A DNA stretch of 64,000 bases from positions 62,001 through 126,000 of the forward strand of contig NZ_CBCSIQ010000009.1 of assembly GCF_965139615.1 (NCBI RefSeq), in the 5' to 3' direction. Every line of letters begins with the position of its first letter. The stretch's first letter is position 1. The notes beneath the pieces were generated by a model. That model did not search any database and was not told where the DNA came from. It saw nothing but the letters and a program-made list of their open reading frames with translations. This DNA comes from Kerstersia similis (GTDB lineage Bacteria > Pseudomonadota > Gammaproteobacteria > Burkholderiales > Burkholderiaceae_B). Below, in pieces: positions 32,373 through 41,666 of this stretch. Position numbers and translations under genes: made by a program.

Positions 32373-33244
32373 CGTTTTATGATTTTCTGCTGGCGCCCTT
32401 CGTGGATTTCGGTTTCATGCGCCGTGCGCTGACAGGCACTGTGCTGCTGGCGCTGGCAGCCGCGCCGCTGGGGGTGTTCCTGATCCTGCGCCGGATGAGC
32501 CTGATGGGCGATGCCATGTCGCATGCCTTGCTGCCGGGAGTGGCCGTGGGCTTTCTGGTGGCCGGCCTGTCCTGGCCGGCCATGTTGGCGGGTGGTCTGG
32601 TGACGGGGCTGCTGGTGGCATTGCTGTCCGGCATCGTTTCGCGGCTGACGCCGCTGCGCGAGGACGCCAGCATGGCGGCCTTCTATCTGATTTCCCTGAG
32701 CCTGGGCGTGTTGCTGGTGTCGCTCAAGGGAACCAGTGTCGATCTGATGCATGTGCTGTTCGGCACGGTGCTGGGCCTGGACAATGCCGCGCTGTACCTG
32801 GTCAGCGGCAGCACGGCCATGACCCTGCTGGCGCTGGCGCTGTTCTACCGCATCTGGGTGGCCGAATGTCTGGACAGCGAATTTGTCCGCACCGAGTACG
32901 GCAAGGGCGGTCTGGCGCACATGGTATTCCTGGGACTGGTGGTGTTGAACCTGGTTTCCGGCTTTCAGGTGCTGGGGACGCTCATGGCTGTCGGTCTGAT
33001 GATGCTGCCGGCCGCTGCTGCCCGGTTCTGGGCTGAATTCATCGACGGCCAGATCGCATTGGCTGCCGTTATCGGGGTGGCTGCCGGCTTGATCGGCCTG
33101 CTTTGGTCCTTTCATTGGGATATCCCGTCCTCGCCCGCGATCATCTTGTCCGCCGGCGTGATCTACCTGTTTTCCCTGCTGTGCGGCCCCCGTGACGGGT
33201 TGCTGCGCGGCCTTTTCCGGACTGAAACGCAAGGAGATAAGTGA
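32363..33244 (+). CDS. Zinc ABC transporter permease (ZnuB/AztB type)
   Basis: A 293-residue permease of the ABC-3 family with about eight hydrophobic helices. It shows FLILRRMSLMGDAMSHALLPG, the conserved cytoplasmic loop that contacts the ATPase, and LMAVGLMMLPAAAARFW. It moves zinc into the cytoplasm. The stop codon overlaps the binding-protein start (TGATG), so the operon is tightly coupled. Confidence 0.93.
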   Translation: MVVTFYDFLLAPFVDFGFMRRALTGTVLLALAAAPLGVFLILRRMSLMGDAMSHALLPGVAVGFLVAGLSWPAMLAGGLVTGLLVALLSGIVSRLTPLREDASMAAFYLISLSLGVLLVSLKGTSVDLMHVLFGTVLGLDNAALYLVSGSTAMTLLALALFYRIWVAECLDSEFVRTEYGKGGLAHMVFLGLVVLNLVSGFQVLGTLMAVGLMMLPAAAARFWAEFIDGQIALAAVIGVAAGLIGLLWSFHWDIPSSPAIILSAGVIYLFSLLCGPRDGLLRGLFRTETQGDK

Positions 33245-34296
33245 TGAGTGCAGGGATGCTGTCGGCAGGTGGGCGCGTGCGGCGCGGCTGGGCGCGCTTG
33301 GGCGCATTGGTGGCCGTGATGGCGGCCTGCGGGGCCGGTGCCGCGCAGGCTGAGCCGTTGAAGGTGGTGGCGAGTTTTTCCATTCTGGCCGATATGGTCA
33401 ATGAAGTGGGGGGCGACCAGGTGCAGACCGTGGCCCTGATCGGGCCGAACCAGGATGCGCACAGTTTCGAGCCCCGCCCGGGCGATGCGCGCAAGCTGGG
33501 CGAGGCCCAACTGCTGGTCGTCAACGGCCTGGAGTTCGAAACCTGGCTGCCAGGGCTGGTCAAGGCCTCCGGTTTCAAGGGGCAAACGGCCGTGGCAAGC
33601 GCCGGCGTCAAGGCGCTGCGCAACGCGGAAGAAGATCATGACCACGATGATGGCCATGACCACGATGAGGCGGGCCATGACGAGCACGGCCATGATGACC
33701 ATGGCCATGGCAAAGAGGCCCATGGTCATGCGGAAGAGGCTCACGGCCACCATCACCATGGCGAGTTCGATCCGCATGCCTGGCAGGATCCCAGGAACGG
33801 CATCCTGTATGCGCGCAATATCGAGCGCGCGCTGATCGCCGCCGACCCGGAACACGCCGAGGGCTACCGCCAGCGCGCCAATGATTATGTCGCCCGCCTG
33901 CAGGCGCTGGATGGCCGCTTGCGCGCATCGTTCGGTGCCTTGCCGCAGGATCACCGCAAGGTAGTGGTGGCGCATGCTGCGCTGGACTATTTTGGCCAGG
34001 CCTATGGGCTGGTTTTCCTGCCGGTGGCGGGGCAATCCACGGCGGCCGAGCCTTCGGCCGCAGAGATGGCACGCCTTATCAAGCAGATCCGCGACGAGCA
34101 TATCAATGCCGTATTCATCGAAAATGTGTCACGCTCCAGGTTGGCTGACCAGATTGCCCGGGAAACTGGCGCGAAGGTCGGTGGTCTTCTCTTTACCGAC
34201 GCGCTGGCGGCATCCGGGCAGCGCGGTTCGACCTACCTGGATATGATGGAATGGAACGCGCAACAGCTTCTCGATGCATTGAATCCCCAGCCTTGA
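33244..34296 (+). CDS. Periplasmic zinc-binding protein (ZnuA/AztC type) with His-rich loop
   Basis: A 350-residue cluster-9 solute-binding protein. After a signal peptide (ending CGAGAAQA) the fold starts LKVVASFSILADMVNEVGG. A first His ligand lies in NQDAHSFEPRPGDA. A long His/Asp/Glu-rich loop spans about residues 128-178, and HHGEFDPHAWQDPRNG supplies the next ligand. Later blocks are VVVAHAALDYFGQAYGL and VFIENVSRSRLADQIA. The loop is typical of zinc rather than manganese binders. AAGGAGAT precedes the ATG, which overlaps the permease stop. Confidence 0.94.
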   Translation: MSAGMLSAGGRVRRGWARLGALVAVMAACGAGAAQAEPLKVVASFSILADMVNEVGGDQVQTVALIGPNQDAHSFEPRPGDARKLGEAQLLVVNGLEFETWLPGLVKASGFKGQTAVASAGVKALRNAEEDHDHDDGHDHDEAGHDEHGHDDHGHGKEAHGHAEEAHGHHHHGEFDPHAWQDPRNGILYARNIERALIAADPEHAEGYRQRANDYVARLQALDGRLRASFGALPQDHRKVVVAHAALDYFGQAYGLVFLPVAGQSTAAEPSAAEMARLIKQIRDEHINAVFIENVSRSRLADQIARETGAKVGGLLFTDALAASGQRGSTYLDMMEWNAQQLLDALNPQP

Positions 34297-35069
34297 GCCG
34301 CCTGGCCGGCGCGGGCGCCAGAGCTTGCCCGGCCGATGCCGGGCCGGCAGGCCGGCCTTCCTGGTGGCTGGCCAGCGTGGTGCGCCGCGAGCCCTGGGCG
34401 CGGTTGGCCGGCATGCTGGCCGTGGTGCTTGCCGGCCTGATCCCGCTGGCGGCGCAGGCGCATCCGCATATGTGGATAGATGCCAGCGCGGAGTTTGAAT
34501 TCGATGATGCCGGGCATCTGGCCGCCGTGCGCCAGACCTGGCTGTTCGATGAAATGTTCACGGCCTATGCACTGCTGGGCCTGGAGAAGGCAAAGGACGG
34601 CAGCTATTCCCAGGCCACGCTGGCGCCACTGGCGCAGGAGTGGATGGAGGCGCTGGCCGTGCCGCAGACCCATTTTTTCTCTGGGGTCAGGCGTGGCGGT
34701 GGAGACTCGCCACGTTTGCCGTTTGGGGCATGGCGCGACGCCAGCATGGCCTGGCATGGCGATTCCGGCCGTATCTCCATGACCTTCGATCTGCCATTGA
34801 AACAGCCCGCCGCAGCCGGTGGCCAGCCCTTGCGCCTGGATGTTTTCGACCCGACCTATTACGTGGCCTACGATTTCAGTGCGCCCGGCGCCGTAACCTT
34901 GAAAAATGCGCCCGCCGGCTGCACCCATACCTATCATCCGCCAAACGAACTGGACTGGCAGACAGCCGCCAAACTGGCCGAGTTGCCGGCTGATATCGAA
35001 ACGCTGCCGGAAGAGCTGTTCCTCATCACCCGCAGCCTGTCTCACCGTATTGAATTGAGCTGCCCGTAA
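34251..35069 (+). CDS. DUF1007 family periplasmic protein
   Basis: A DUF1007 protein of up to 272 residues. A hydrophobic export segment (LAGMLAVVLAGLIPLAAQA) is followed by HPHMWIDASAEFEFDD, a His-rich mature N-terminus that may bind metal, and a beta-rich body. Family members are usually encoded next to NicO-type metal permeases, as here. The start is uncertain: the ATG used overlaps the binding-protein gene by 46 bp; a TTG at 34293 overlapping the stop as TTGA, or an ATG at 34413, are alternatives. The function of the family is not established. Confidence 0.75.
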   Translation: MERATASRCIESPALSRLAGAGARACPADAGPAGRPSWWLASVVRREPWARLAGMLAVVLAGLIPLAAQAHPHMWIDASAEFEFDDAGHLAAVRQTWLFDEMFTAYALLGLEKAKDGSYSQATLAPLAQEWMEALAVPQTHFFSGVRRGGGDSPRLPFGAWRDASMAWHGDSGRISMTFDLPLKQPAAAGGQPLRLDVFDPTYYVAYDFSAPGAVTLKNAPAGCTHTYHPPNELDWQTAAKLAELPADIETLPEELFLITRSLSHRIELSCP

Positions 35070-35084
35070 AAGGTATTTCCCGTC

Positions 35085-36425
35085 ATGCTTACGCGTCCCC
35101 GTTCCCGTTTTTCTCTATGGCACGTGGCGCCGGCAGCTCAGGTTTGCCCGCCGCGCTCCTGGACAGGGAGCCTGCCTGCGTGCCTGGCTGTTGTGGTTTT
35201 GCTGCTGGCATGCGGCTGGGCCTCAGGCGCCTGGGCGCAGGGCATGTCGCACCCCTTCGGCGTGCCGGAGGCCAGTGCGGGCGGGAGGGCCTACAGCCAG
35301 GGCTGGATGGCGCAGATATCGGCCTGGCAAAGCGGTTTTTACCGGCAGCTGACGGGCGCGGTGCGTACCTGGCGCGATGGTGGCGGCGCCTGGCTGCTGG
35401 TCTGGCTGTCCTTCGCCTACGGCGTGTTTCATGCGTTGGGGCCGGGGCATGGCAAGGCCGTCATCACCGCCTATGTGCTGGCTAATCGCCAGACCGTGCG
35501 CAATGGCGCGATATTGTCCCTGGTGTCGGCCATGGTGCAGGCGCTGGTGGCGGTGGTGCTGGTAGGCCTGGCCGTGAGCGTGCTGCAATGGGGCGGCGCC
35601 ACGCTGACGCAGGCGACCTGGTGGCTGGAGCTGGCCTCCTTCGGTTGCGTGGCACTGCTGGGCGCCTGGCTGGTCTGGAAGCATGCGGTACATCCGGCCT
35701 GGCGCTGGTGGCAGGGACGCACGGCGCGTGCTCGCGGACAGAGGGCGCACTCGGTACCTGGACAGGATTCTGTCCCGGCGCATGGGCATGCCCATGCGCC
35801 TCATGGATCGGACGGTCATGCCGCCCTGGCGCAGGGGCATGGACATCATCATGACCTTCATCGCGATCATGTCCACGATCATTCCCACGCACAGGCCCAG
35901 CTTGCCCACGATGGCGGCGCCGCGAGCGCGCAAACGGTCACCGCCGCGCGCACAGCGTTGCAGGCACATACGCACATAGAGGCGCACACACATGCCCATG
36001 TCCACGAGCACGACGGCCATGTGCATGACGGCAGCTGCGGCTGCGGCCATGTGCATATTCCGCCAGCGAGCAGCGTGGCGGGCGAGCTGAACTGGCGCCA
36101 GGCCTGGTCGGCTTTGCTGGCCGTGGGCTTGCGGCCTTGCTCGGGCGCCATCATCGTGCTGGTGTTCGCCTATTCGCAGGGCATGTTCATGGCGGGCGTC
36201 TGGTCGGCCCTGGCCATGGGCGTGGGCACCGGCCTGACGGTGGCTGCGATGGCGGTGGCCGCGCTGGTGGCAGGCAATCTGGCCACGCGCCTGGTGGGGG
36301 GCGAGGGGCGCTGGGGCGCCATCCTGTACGGCTGGATACAGGCCCTGGCCGCATGCGCGGTACTGGTCCTGGGCGTACTGTTGTTTGGTGGCGCCTGGAT
36401 GAGCGCCGCGCCCCTTGGCGGATAA
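35085..36425 (+). CDS. NicO/RcnA-type metal permease with His-rich cytoplasmic loop
   Basis: A 446-residue membrane protein of the nickel/cobalt transporter NicO family, with a likely N-terminal signal or anchor and about six further helices. The signature VFHALGPGHGKAVITAYVL is followed by a variable region of about 110 residues with dozens of His (about residues 215-325, including HSHAQ and HVHEHDGHVHDG), then the second half with AVGLRPCSGAIIVLVFAYSQG. Members export Ni/Co or import Ni. Placement at the end of a Zur-controlled zinc operon with DUF1007 suggests a zinc-related role (inference). Confidence 0.85.
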   Translation: MLTRPRSRFSLWHVAPAAQVCPPRSWTGSLPACLAVVVLLLACGWASGAWAQGMSHPFGVPEASAGGRAYSQGWMAQISAWQSGFYRQLTGAVRTWRDGGGAWLLVWLSFAYGVFHALGPGHGKAVITAYVLANRQTVRNGAILSLVSAMVQALVAVVLVGLAVSVLQWGGATLTQATWWLELASFGCVALLGAWLVWKHAVHPAWRWWQGRTARARGQRAHSVPGQDSVPAHGHAHAPHGSDGHAALAQGHGHHHDLHRDHVHDHSHAQAQLAHDGGAASAQTVTAARTALQAHTHIEAHTHAHVHEHDGHVHDGSCGCGHVHIPPASSVAGELNWRQAWSALLAVGLRPCSGAIIVLVFAYSQGMFMAGVWSALAMGVGTGLTVAAMAVAALVAGNLATRLVGGEGRWGAILYGWIQALAACAVLVLGVLLFGGAWMSAAPLGG

Positions 36426-36537
36426 ATCCAGGGGGTGTGGGGCAAGGGAATCGGGCCGAAATGTTGGGCGGCAGATATCCCCTGGATACGCACGGTATGC
36501 GGCAGCCCGCCGGGGCGCCGCATATCGGATGCCGGGC

Positions 36538-38118
36538 TCAGCCCAGGGCGGGGCTACGGCGCTGCGTGTAGCCGCTGGCCTGTTCGTAGGCGTGGCCCAG
36601 TTGCAGGACGGCCAGATCCGCATGTGCCGGCCCCATCACTTGCAGGCCCATGGGCAGACCGTTGGGCCCGAAGCCTGCCGGCACGTTGAGTACCGGCAGC
36701 CCGCCCAGGGAGCCGCCGATCACGACTTCCATCCAGCGGTGATAGGTGTCCATGTCGCGGCCGCCAACCTGCTTGGGCCAATGCTGCTTGGCATCGAAAG
36801 GGAAAATCTGCGCCGAGGGCAGCACCAGGTAATCGTAGTCCTGGAACAGCGTATCGAGCGCCTTGTACCAGGCCGTGCGGTTCGCAGCGGCTGCCTGGAC
36901 ATCCATGGCGCTCAGCTTGAGCCCGTTTTCGATTTCCCAGATGGCTTCCGGCTTGAACAGGGCGCGCTTGGCCGGATCCTTGTAGAACCCGCCCAGGCCG
37001 CCGGCGATGGTGCTGCTGCGCAGCGCCAGCCAGGTCTTCCAGAGCGAGTCCATGTCGAAGTCCGGCTGCACGGCTTCCACCTTGCAGCCCAGGGTGCGGA
37101 AGTTTTCCAGCGCGCCGACGCAGGTGTCCATGACGCCGGGGTCCATGGGCAGATAGCCATTGAAGTCACCCAGCCAGCCGATGCGCATGCCCTTGACGTC
37201 ACGTTGCAGCGGTTGGGCGAACTGCGCCGGGTCTTCCTTGATGGACAGCGGCGCACGGCGGTCAAATCCGGCCTGAACGGAAAGCAGCATGGCCAGGTCG
37301 GAGACATTGCGGCCCATGGGGCCTTCATAGCCGAGCTGCTGCATGAACACATCGCTGGTCGGGCCGAAAGGCACGCGGCCGAAGGACGGGCGGAAGCCGA
37401 AGATATTGTTCCAGGCCGCCGGGTTGCGCAGCGAACCCATCATGTCGCTGCCATCCGCGACGGGCAGCATGTCCAGGGCCAGAGCCACCGCAGCGCCGCC
37501 GCTGGAGCCGCCTGCGCTGCGGGTGGGGTCGAAGGCGTTCACGGTGGTGCCGAACACCGGGTTGTAGGTGTGCGAACCCAGGCCGAATTCCGGCGTGTTG
37601 GTTTTGCCGATCAGGATGGCGCCGGCCTTGCGGGCACGCTCGACGATGATGGCGTCGTGCTTGGGCACGTATTCCTTGAAGAGCGGCGAACCGTTGGTGG
37701 TCAGGATGCCTGCCGTGGCGGCGAGGTCTTTGGGTGCTTGCGGGAAACCGTGCATCCAGCCCAGGCGGGTGCCGTCGCGGCGGGCGGCGACAGCCTGGCG
37801 GTCGGCCTCGGTGGCGGCGGCCAGCAGCTGTTCGCGCGGTTGCAGCGAGACGATGGCGTTGTAGGTGGGGTTCAGACGGTCGATCTGATCCAGGTATGCC
37901 CCCATGACTTCCACGCAGGAGACCTGGCCGCCGTGAATGGCTTTGGACAGCTCGGTCGCACTCCAGCCGGTAATGGCACCCTCGGGCCGTGCCGGGGCGG
38001 CAGCGGCAAACACGGCAGGGCTGGCGCTGCTGGCCAGTGCGGCGGCGCCCAGGGTCTTGAGGAAGTGGCGGCGGCCGTCCTGTGCGGCGGCCTGGCTATC
38101 CGTAATGAGGTGGCTCAT
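36538..38118 (-). CDS. Amidase-signature enzyme with Tat-like signal
   Basis: A 526-residue amidase of the GatA/fatty-acid amide hydrolase superfamily. The N-terminus has a twin-arginine type signal (GRRHFLKTLGAAALASSASP), so export is likely. The catalytic Ser-cisSer-Lys core is visible in AGAILIGKTNTPEFG and SAGGSSGGAAVALAL, with DGSDMMGSLRNPAAW. It hydrolyses an amide to acid and amine or ammonia; the substrate is unknown. AGGAGAG precedes the ATG. It is the last of four minus-strand genes behind a DAO-type oxidase and an APC permease and may belong to that unit despite a 242-bp gap. Confidence 0.85.
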   Translation of the reverse strand: MSHLITDSQAAAQDGRRHFLKTLGAAALASSASPAVFAAAAPARPEGAITGWSATELSKAIHGGQVSCVEVMGAYLDQIDRLNPTYNAIVSLQPREQLLAAATEADRQAVAARRDGTRLGWMHGFPQAPKDLAATAGILTTNGSPLFKEYVPKHDAIIVERARKAGAILIGKTNTPEFGLGSHTYNPVFGTTVNAFDPTRSAGGSSGGAAVALALDMLPVADGSDMMGSLRNPAAWNNIFGFRPSFGRVPFGPTSDVFMQQLGYEGPMGRNVSDLAMLLSVQAGFDRRAPLSIKEDPAQFAQPLQRDVKGMRIGWLGDFNGYLPMDPGVMDTCVGALENFRTLGCKVEAVQPDFDMDSLWKTWLALRSSTIAGGLGGFYKDPAKRALFKPEAIWEIENGLKLSAMDVQAAAANRTAWYKALDTLFQDYDYLVLPSAQIFPFDAKQHWPKQVGGRDMDTYHRWMEVVIGGSLGGLPVLNVPAGFGPNGLPMGLQVMGPAHADLAVLQLGHAYEQASGYTQRRSPALG

Positions 38119-38360
38119 GAAGTCTCTCCTGTTGTTGCCTGGTACGGCATCTCGTTATTGTTCTGCTGGAACGAAGCGTAAAAAACCGGGGTGGCAGTGC
38201 TTGAACGTACAAGAAGCCGCAATACTGCCGGAACTGCTATTAGGAGGCAGAAGGGTCGGTCTTGAATAGGAAATGCCTGCCAGATTTTTGTATGGGCCTG
38301 TCAGGCAATGTCTGTGTCAGGGGTGGGGCCCGGTCTGCCGTGGCAGGCCGGGCTGCTGGT

Positions 38361-39803
38361 TCAGGTGTCCAGGGACGCGTTGGCCAGTTTGGCGTAGCGT
38401 TGTGGACGGTAGCGGCGCAGCCAGAGTGCAACCAGGATGCCGTAGGCGGCCACCAGAACCAGGCCGATCGGGATGGCGGTATTGAGAAACTCAATGCCGC
38501 CGGTCAGCAGTTCCATGTGTGTGGCGATCAGGAATACGCCGGTGCTCATGGCGCTCAGGCTCAGCAACGGCGCGACCAGGCGCTGCCAGATGTTGGTATG
38601 GCGTTTGTCGCGCTGAAAGAAGCAGATCACTGCCAGCGAGGTCAGCACCTGCACGCTCAGGATACCCAGCGCCGCCGGTGCGCTGCCCAGGGGCAGAACG
38701 CCTGTCATCGGGTCGATGCTGGCCAGGCCGAAGGCAGCCAGCAGGATGATGTTGATGATGGCCAGCACGAAACTGGCGACATGCGGCGTTTTGTGGCGCG
38801 GATGCAGCCGGGCGAAGAACGGCAGGAAAACCTGTTCACGGCCCAGCGCGTAAAGATAGCGTGACAGGGTGTTCTGCAGGCTGAGGACGATGGAAAACAG
38901 ACTGGTGATCAACAGGGCGTTCATCAGCAGCGACAGCCAGTGCCCGGCGACGCGCGCAGCCGTGTCGAACCACATGGTACCGGGGTTCTGTTCCGCAATC
39001 GCCACGGCCTGGCTGGGCCCGTAGCTGACGATCAGCAGCCAGGACGACAACACCAGCAAAGCCGTGATCAGAATGACGGAAATATAGGTGGCGCGTGGAA
39101 TGGTACGGGCCGGATCGCGTGCCTCTTCGGCATAGATGGCGGTGGTCTCGATACCGATGAATGAACTGGCGACGAAGGCGAAAACGGCGCCTACGCCGGG
39201 AGACAGGAATGCCTCGACGGTAAAGGAGGCGGTGCTGAACGATTCCGGGCCGCCGCCATCGCCGATGACTGCCAGGTCAAAGATGATCAGGGTAAGGACT
39301 TCAACGCTCATCAGAATGCCCAGCGTTTTGCCATTAAGGGCGACGTTGCGCGAACTGAGGGGCTGGACGATGCAGGCGATGACGATACTGGCCACCCACC
39401 AGGCGACCTGGATGCCGACTTCTTCAAGTGCCAGCGACAGGAAAAATCCGATCATGCCATAGCAGGACATTTGCAGGCCGCCATAGGCCACAATGGCCAG
39501 GAACGCCGCGGCCGTCCCCATGGGGCGGCCCAGTCCGGTGGAAATATAGGCGTAGAACGCGCCGGTATTGTGGATGTAGCGGCTCATGGCGACGAAGCCG
39601 ACACAGAACAGCAGATAGACGATACCGGCCACCAGGTAGGAGCTGGGCAGGCCGATGCCGTTGCCCAGCAGGATGGCCGTGGGCGCCACGCCGACCAGGC
39701 CGGTCAGCGGGCCGTTGGTGGCCAGAACGAAGAACACCAGGCTCCACAGGCCGATGGCATTGCGATTCAGGCCGGTAGCCTGTCCGGTTTCTTGGTTTTG
39801 CAT
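38361..39803 (-). CDS. APC-family amino acid / amine permease
   Basis: A 480-residue transporter with about 12 hydrophobic helices. The first helix region GLWSLVFFVLATNGPLTG and SFIGIETTAIYAEEARDPARTIPRATY are hallmarks of the APC superfamily. It probably imports an amino acid or amine. ATG 39803 follows CCGGAGAC and matches the usual N-terminal length; the longer frame is non-homologous. It follows the cupin gene by 145 bp and is expected to supply the substrate for the DAO-family oxidase (inference). Confidence 0.85.
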   Translation of the reverse strand: MQNQETGQATGLNRNAIGLWSLVFFVLATNGPLTGLVGVAPTAILLGNGIGLPSSYLVAGIVYLLFCVGFVAMSRYIHNTGAFYAYISTGLGRPMGTAAAFLAIVAYGGLQMSCYGMIGFFLSLALEEVGIQVAWWVASIVIACIVQPLSSRNVALNGKTLGILMSVEVLTLIIFDLAVIGDGGGPESFSTASFTVEAFLSPGVGAVFAFVASSFIGIETTAIYAEEARDPARTIPRATYISVILITALLVLSSWLLIVSYGPSQAVAIAEQNPGTMWFDTAARVAGHWLSLLMNALLITSLFSIVLSLQNTLSRYLYALGREQVFLPFFARLHPRHKTPHVASFVLAIINIILLAAFGLASIDPMTGVLPLGSAPAALGILSVQVLTSLAVICFFQRDKRHTNIWQRLVAPLLSLSAMSTGVFLIATHMELLTGGIEFLNTAIPIGLVLVAAYGILVALWLRRYRPQRYAKLANASLDT

Positions 39804-39948
39804 ATTGTTTTGTCTCCGGGCCCTGGGGTGACGTCGGGGCTGCCCGTTGGCTGTCCTGGCCAGGGGCATATTGTTTTCCTGTCGGACGCCATGGGCGTCC
39901 TGGCGGATGCACCGGCCTGCAGGCCGATACATCCGCTGGTCGCGCGGA

Positions 39949-40317
39949 TTAGTTGAACGACAGGTAGTGCTTGGTGTAGCCGTCGCTCAGCACTTCCCAA
40001 ACGGTGGAGGTGCCCTTGGTGACGAACCAGGTGTCGCCAGCACGGTACAGCTTGCTTTCGCCGGTCGATTCGTCCGTGATGCGGACTTCGCCTTGCAGGA
40101 TGGTGGCCTGTTCATTGAAGGGATAGACCAGGCGGTATTTGCCCTTGCTGGTACCGAAGTAGCCGGCGCTGATGGCGTCGGTCGGGGCGCCATGGGTCAT
40201 CTTGCCGTAGGCTTGGACGTCGCTGCCGTCAAGGATTTCGCCGCCGATGCCGGTCAGGCTGCCCCAGGCGTCCAGTTGCTTGATGGTGATGTCTTGTTGA
40301 ATGGGGGTCAGTGCCAT
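39949..40317 (-). CDS. Cupin-domain protein (EutQ/DUF861-like)
   Basis: A 122-residue single-domain cupin: GKYRLVYPFNEQATILQGEVRITDE followed by YRAGDTWFVTKGTSTVWEV gives the two conserved cupin blocks, without the usual HxH metal pattern. Small cupins of this group often accompany amine or amino-acid oxidase genes, perhaps as sensors or isomerases. It lies 47 bp downstream of the oxidase and is probably cotranscribed. The reaction is unknown. Confidence 0.8.
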   Translation of the reverse strand: MALTPIQQDITIKQLDAWGSLTGIGGEILDGSDVQAYGKMTHGAPTDAISAGYFGTSKGKYRLVYPFNEQATILQGEVRITDESTGESKLYRAGDTWFVTKGTSTVWEVLSDGYTKHYLSFN

Positions 40318-40364
40318 GGTGGTGTTTCCTTATGGATTGAATGGCTGAAAAGGGTGGGGGAAGA

Positions 40365-41666
40365 TCAGCGGCGTCCTTGCCAGAAACCGGCGGTCTGGTG
40401 CGCGATCTTGCCCAGGGTGCACAGCAGGGCGCGCGAACGGTCCTTGCCGTGGATGGAGGGGCGGCTGATGGCGCTGACCAGCTTGTAGCGCTCGGAGCCG
40501 CCAAGAATGCCTTCGGCCAGGATCTTGCAAATGATCTGGCTGGGCGTGACGCCGAAGCCTGAGTAGCCCTGGACGAAAAAGACGTTGTCATGGCCAGGCA
40601 GATTGCCGATCTGCGGGAATAGATTGCGTGAAGTGGCCATGGGGCCGCCCCAGGCCAGGTCAATGCGGACGTCTTTCATGTAGGGGAACACTTCCAGCAT
40701 CAGCTGGCGGTTCCAGGCTTTCAGGTCATTCGGGATGTAGTCGAAATAGGAGGTCGCCGCGCCGAACAGCATGCGGTTTTCAGCCGTGACGCGGTAGTAG
40801 TTGATGATCGGGCGGATATCGCTGTAGGCGCCACGGATCGGGCTGATGCGCTCGATCATGGCATCGGACAGCGGCTCGGTCATCAGCTGGAAGGCATAGG
40901 TATTGATGGTGCTGCGGTGCAGCTCCGGCTCCAGGCGGTTGATGAAGCCGTCGCAGGCCCAGACCAGACGCTTGGCGCGCACGCGGCCCTTGGCGGTGCG
41001 CAGCTCGACATGGCCGCCGTAAGTGACTTCCACGACCGGGCTGTGCTCGAAGATGCGCACGCCGTAGATCTCGGTCACTGCCTTGGCCTCGCCCAGCAGC
41101 AGGTTGAGCGAATGCACGTGGCCACCGCCGCGGTGCAGCAGGCCGGCCTGATAAACGTCGGTGCCGATGATCTGCTGGACGTCCTTGCCTTCGACATAGC
41201 GGATTTCGTAGGGCGAGCCCAGCGACTTGAATTCTTTCTCCCAGGCGCGCAGCGTCTTGGCCTGGCGGCCGTTGTAGGCCATGTAGCCGTAGCCGCTGTG
41301 GAAGTCGGCGTCGATGTTGTACTTGGCGATGCGGTCGCGCATGATCTGCGGGCCGATGTCGCTCAGCGCGAAAATGGCCTGCACGCCTTCGTCGCCGACA
41401 TCCTTGCGCAGCTTGCCGAGGTCGTGGCCGATGCCGGCCATGACCTGGCCGCCATTACGGCCGGAGCCACCAAAGCCCAGGTAGCGGGCTTCGAGCACCA
41501 CGATGTTTTCGACGCCGTTTTCGGACAGTTCCAGCGCGGTGTGGATACCGGAAAAGCCGCCGCCGATGATGGCGACGTCCGCCTCGATGACTTCCTCCAG
41601 CGAGGGGAAGCTCAATTCATATTTTTTGGTGGCGGTATAGTAGGTTGCGGTTTCGTCGATATGCAT
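40365..41666 (-). CDS. FAD-dependent oxidoreductase of the DAO family, PuuB-like
   Basis: A 433-residue flavoprotein with the N-terminal dinucleotide loop VAIIGGGFSGIHTALEL, then GFGGSGRNGGQV and the C-terminal FAD-contacting FFVQGYSGFGVTPSQI. This pattern is that of gamma-glutamylputrescine oxidase (PuuB) and related amine/amino-acid oxidases that release aldehyde, ammonia and H2O2. No puuA, puuC or puuD is present. Next to a FeaR-type regulator, an aromatic amine or its conjugate is a possible substrate. An HpaR-like palindrome lies about 140 bases upstream. Confidence 0.85.
   Translation of the reverse strand: MHIDETATYYTATKKYELSFPSLEEVIEADVAIIGGGFSGIHTALELSENGVENIVVLEARYLGFGGSGRNGGQVMAGIGHDLGKLRKDVGDEGVQAIFALSDIGPQIMRDRIAKYNIDADFHSGYGYMAYNGRQAKTLRAWEKEFKSLGSPYEIRYVEGKDVQQIIGTDVYQAGLLHRGGGHVHSLNLLLGEAKAVTEIYGVRIFEHSPVVEVTYGGHVELRTAKGRVRAKRLVWACDGFINRLEPELHRSTINTYAFQLMTEPLSDAMIERISPIRGAYSDIRPIINYYRVTAENRMLFGAATSYFDYIPNDLKAWNRQLMLEVFPYMKDVRIDLAWGGPMATSRNLFPQIGNLPGHDNVFFVQGYSGFGVTPSQIICKILAEGILGGSERYKLVSAISRPSIHGKDRSRALLCTLGKIAHQTAGFWQGRR

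Noticed and set aside
31316..33307. Minus-strand open frame opposite the zinc ABC genes
   Set aside because: It is antisense to ATPase and permease genes with full motif sets, and its composition is typical of shadow frames.
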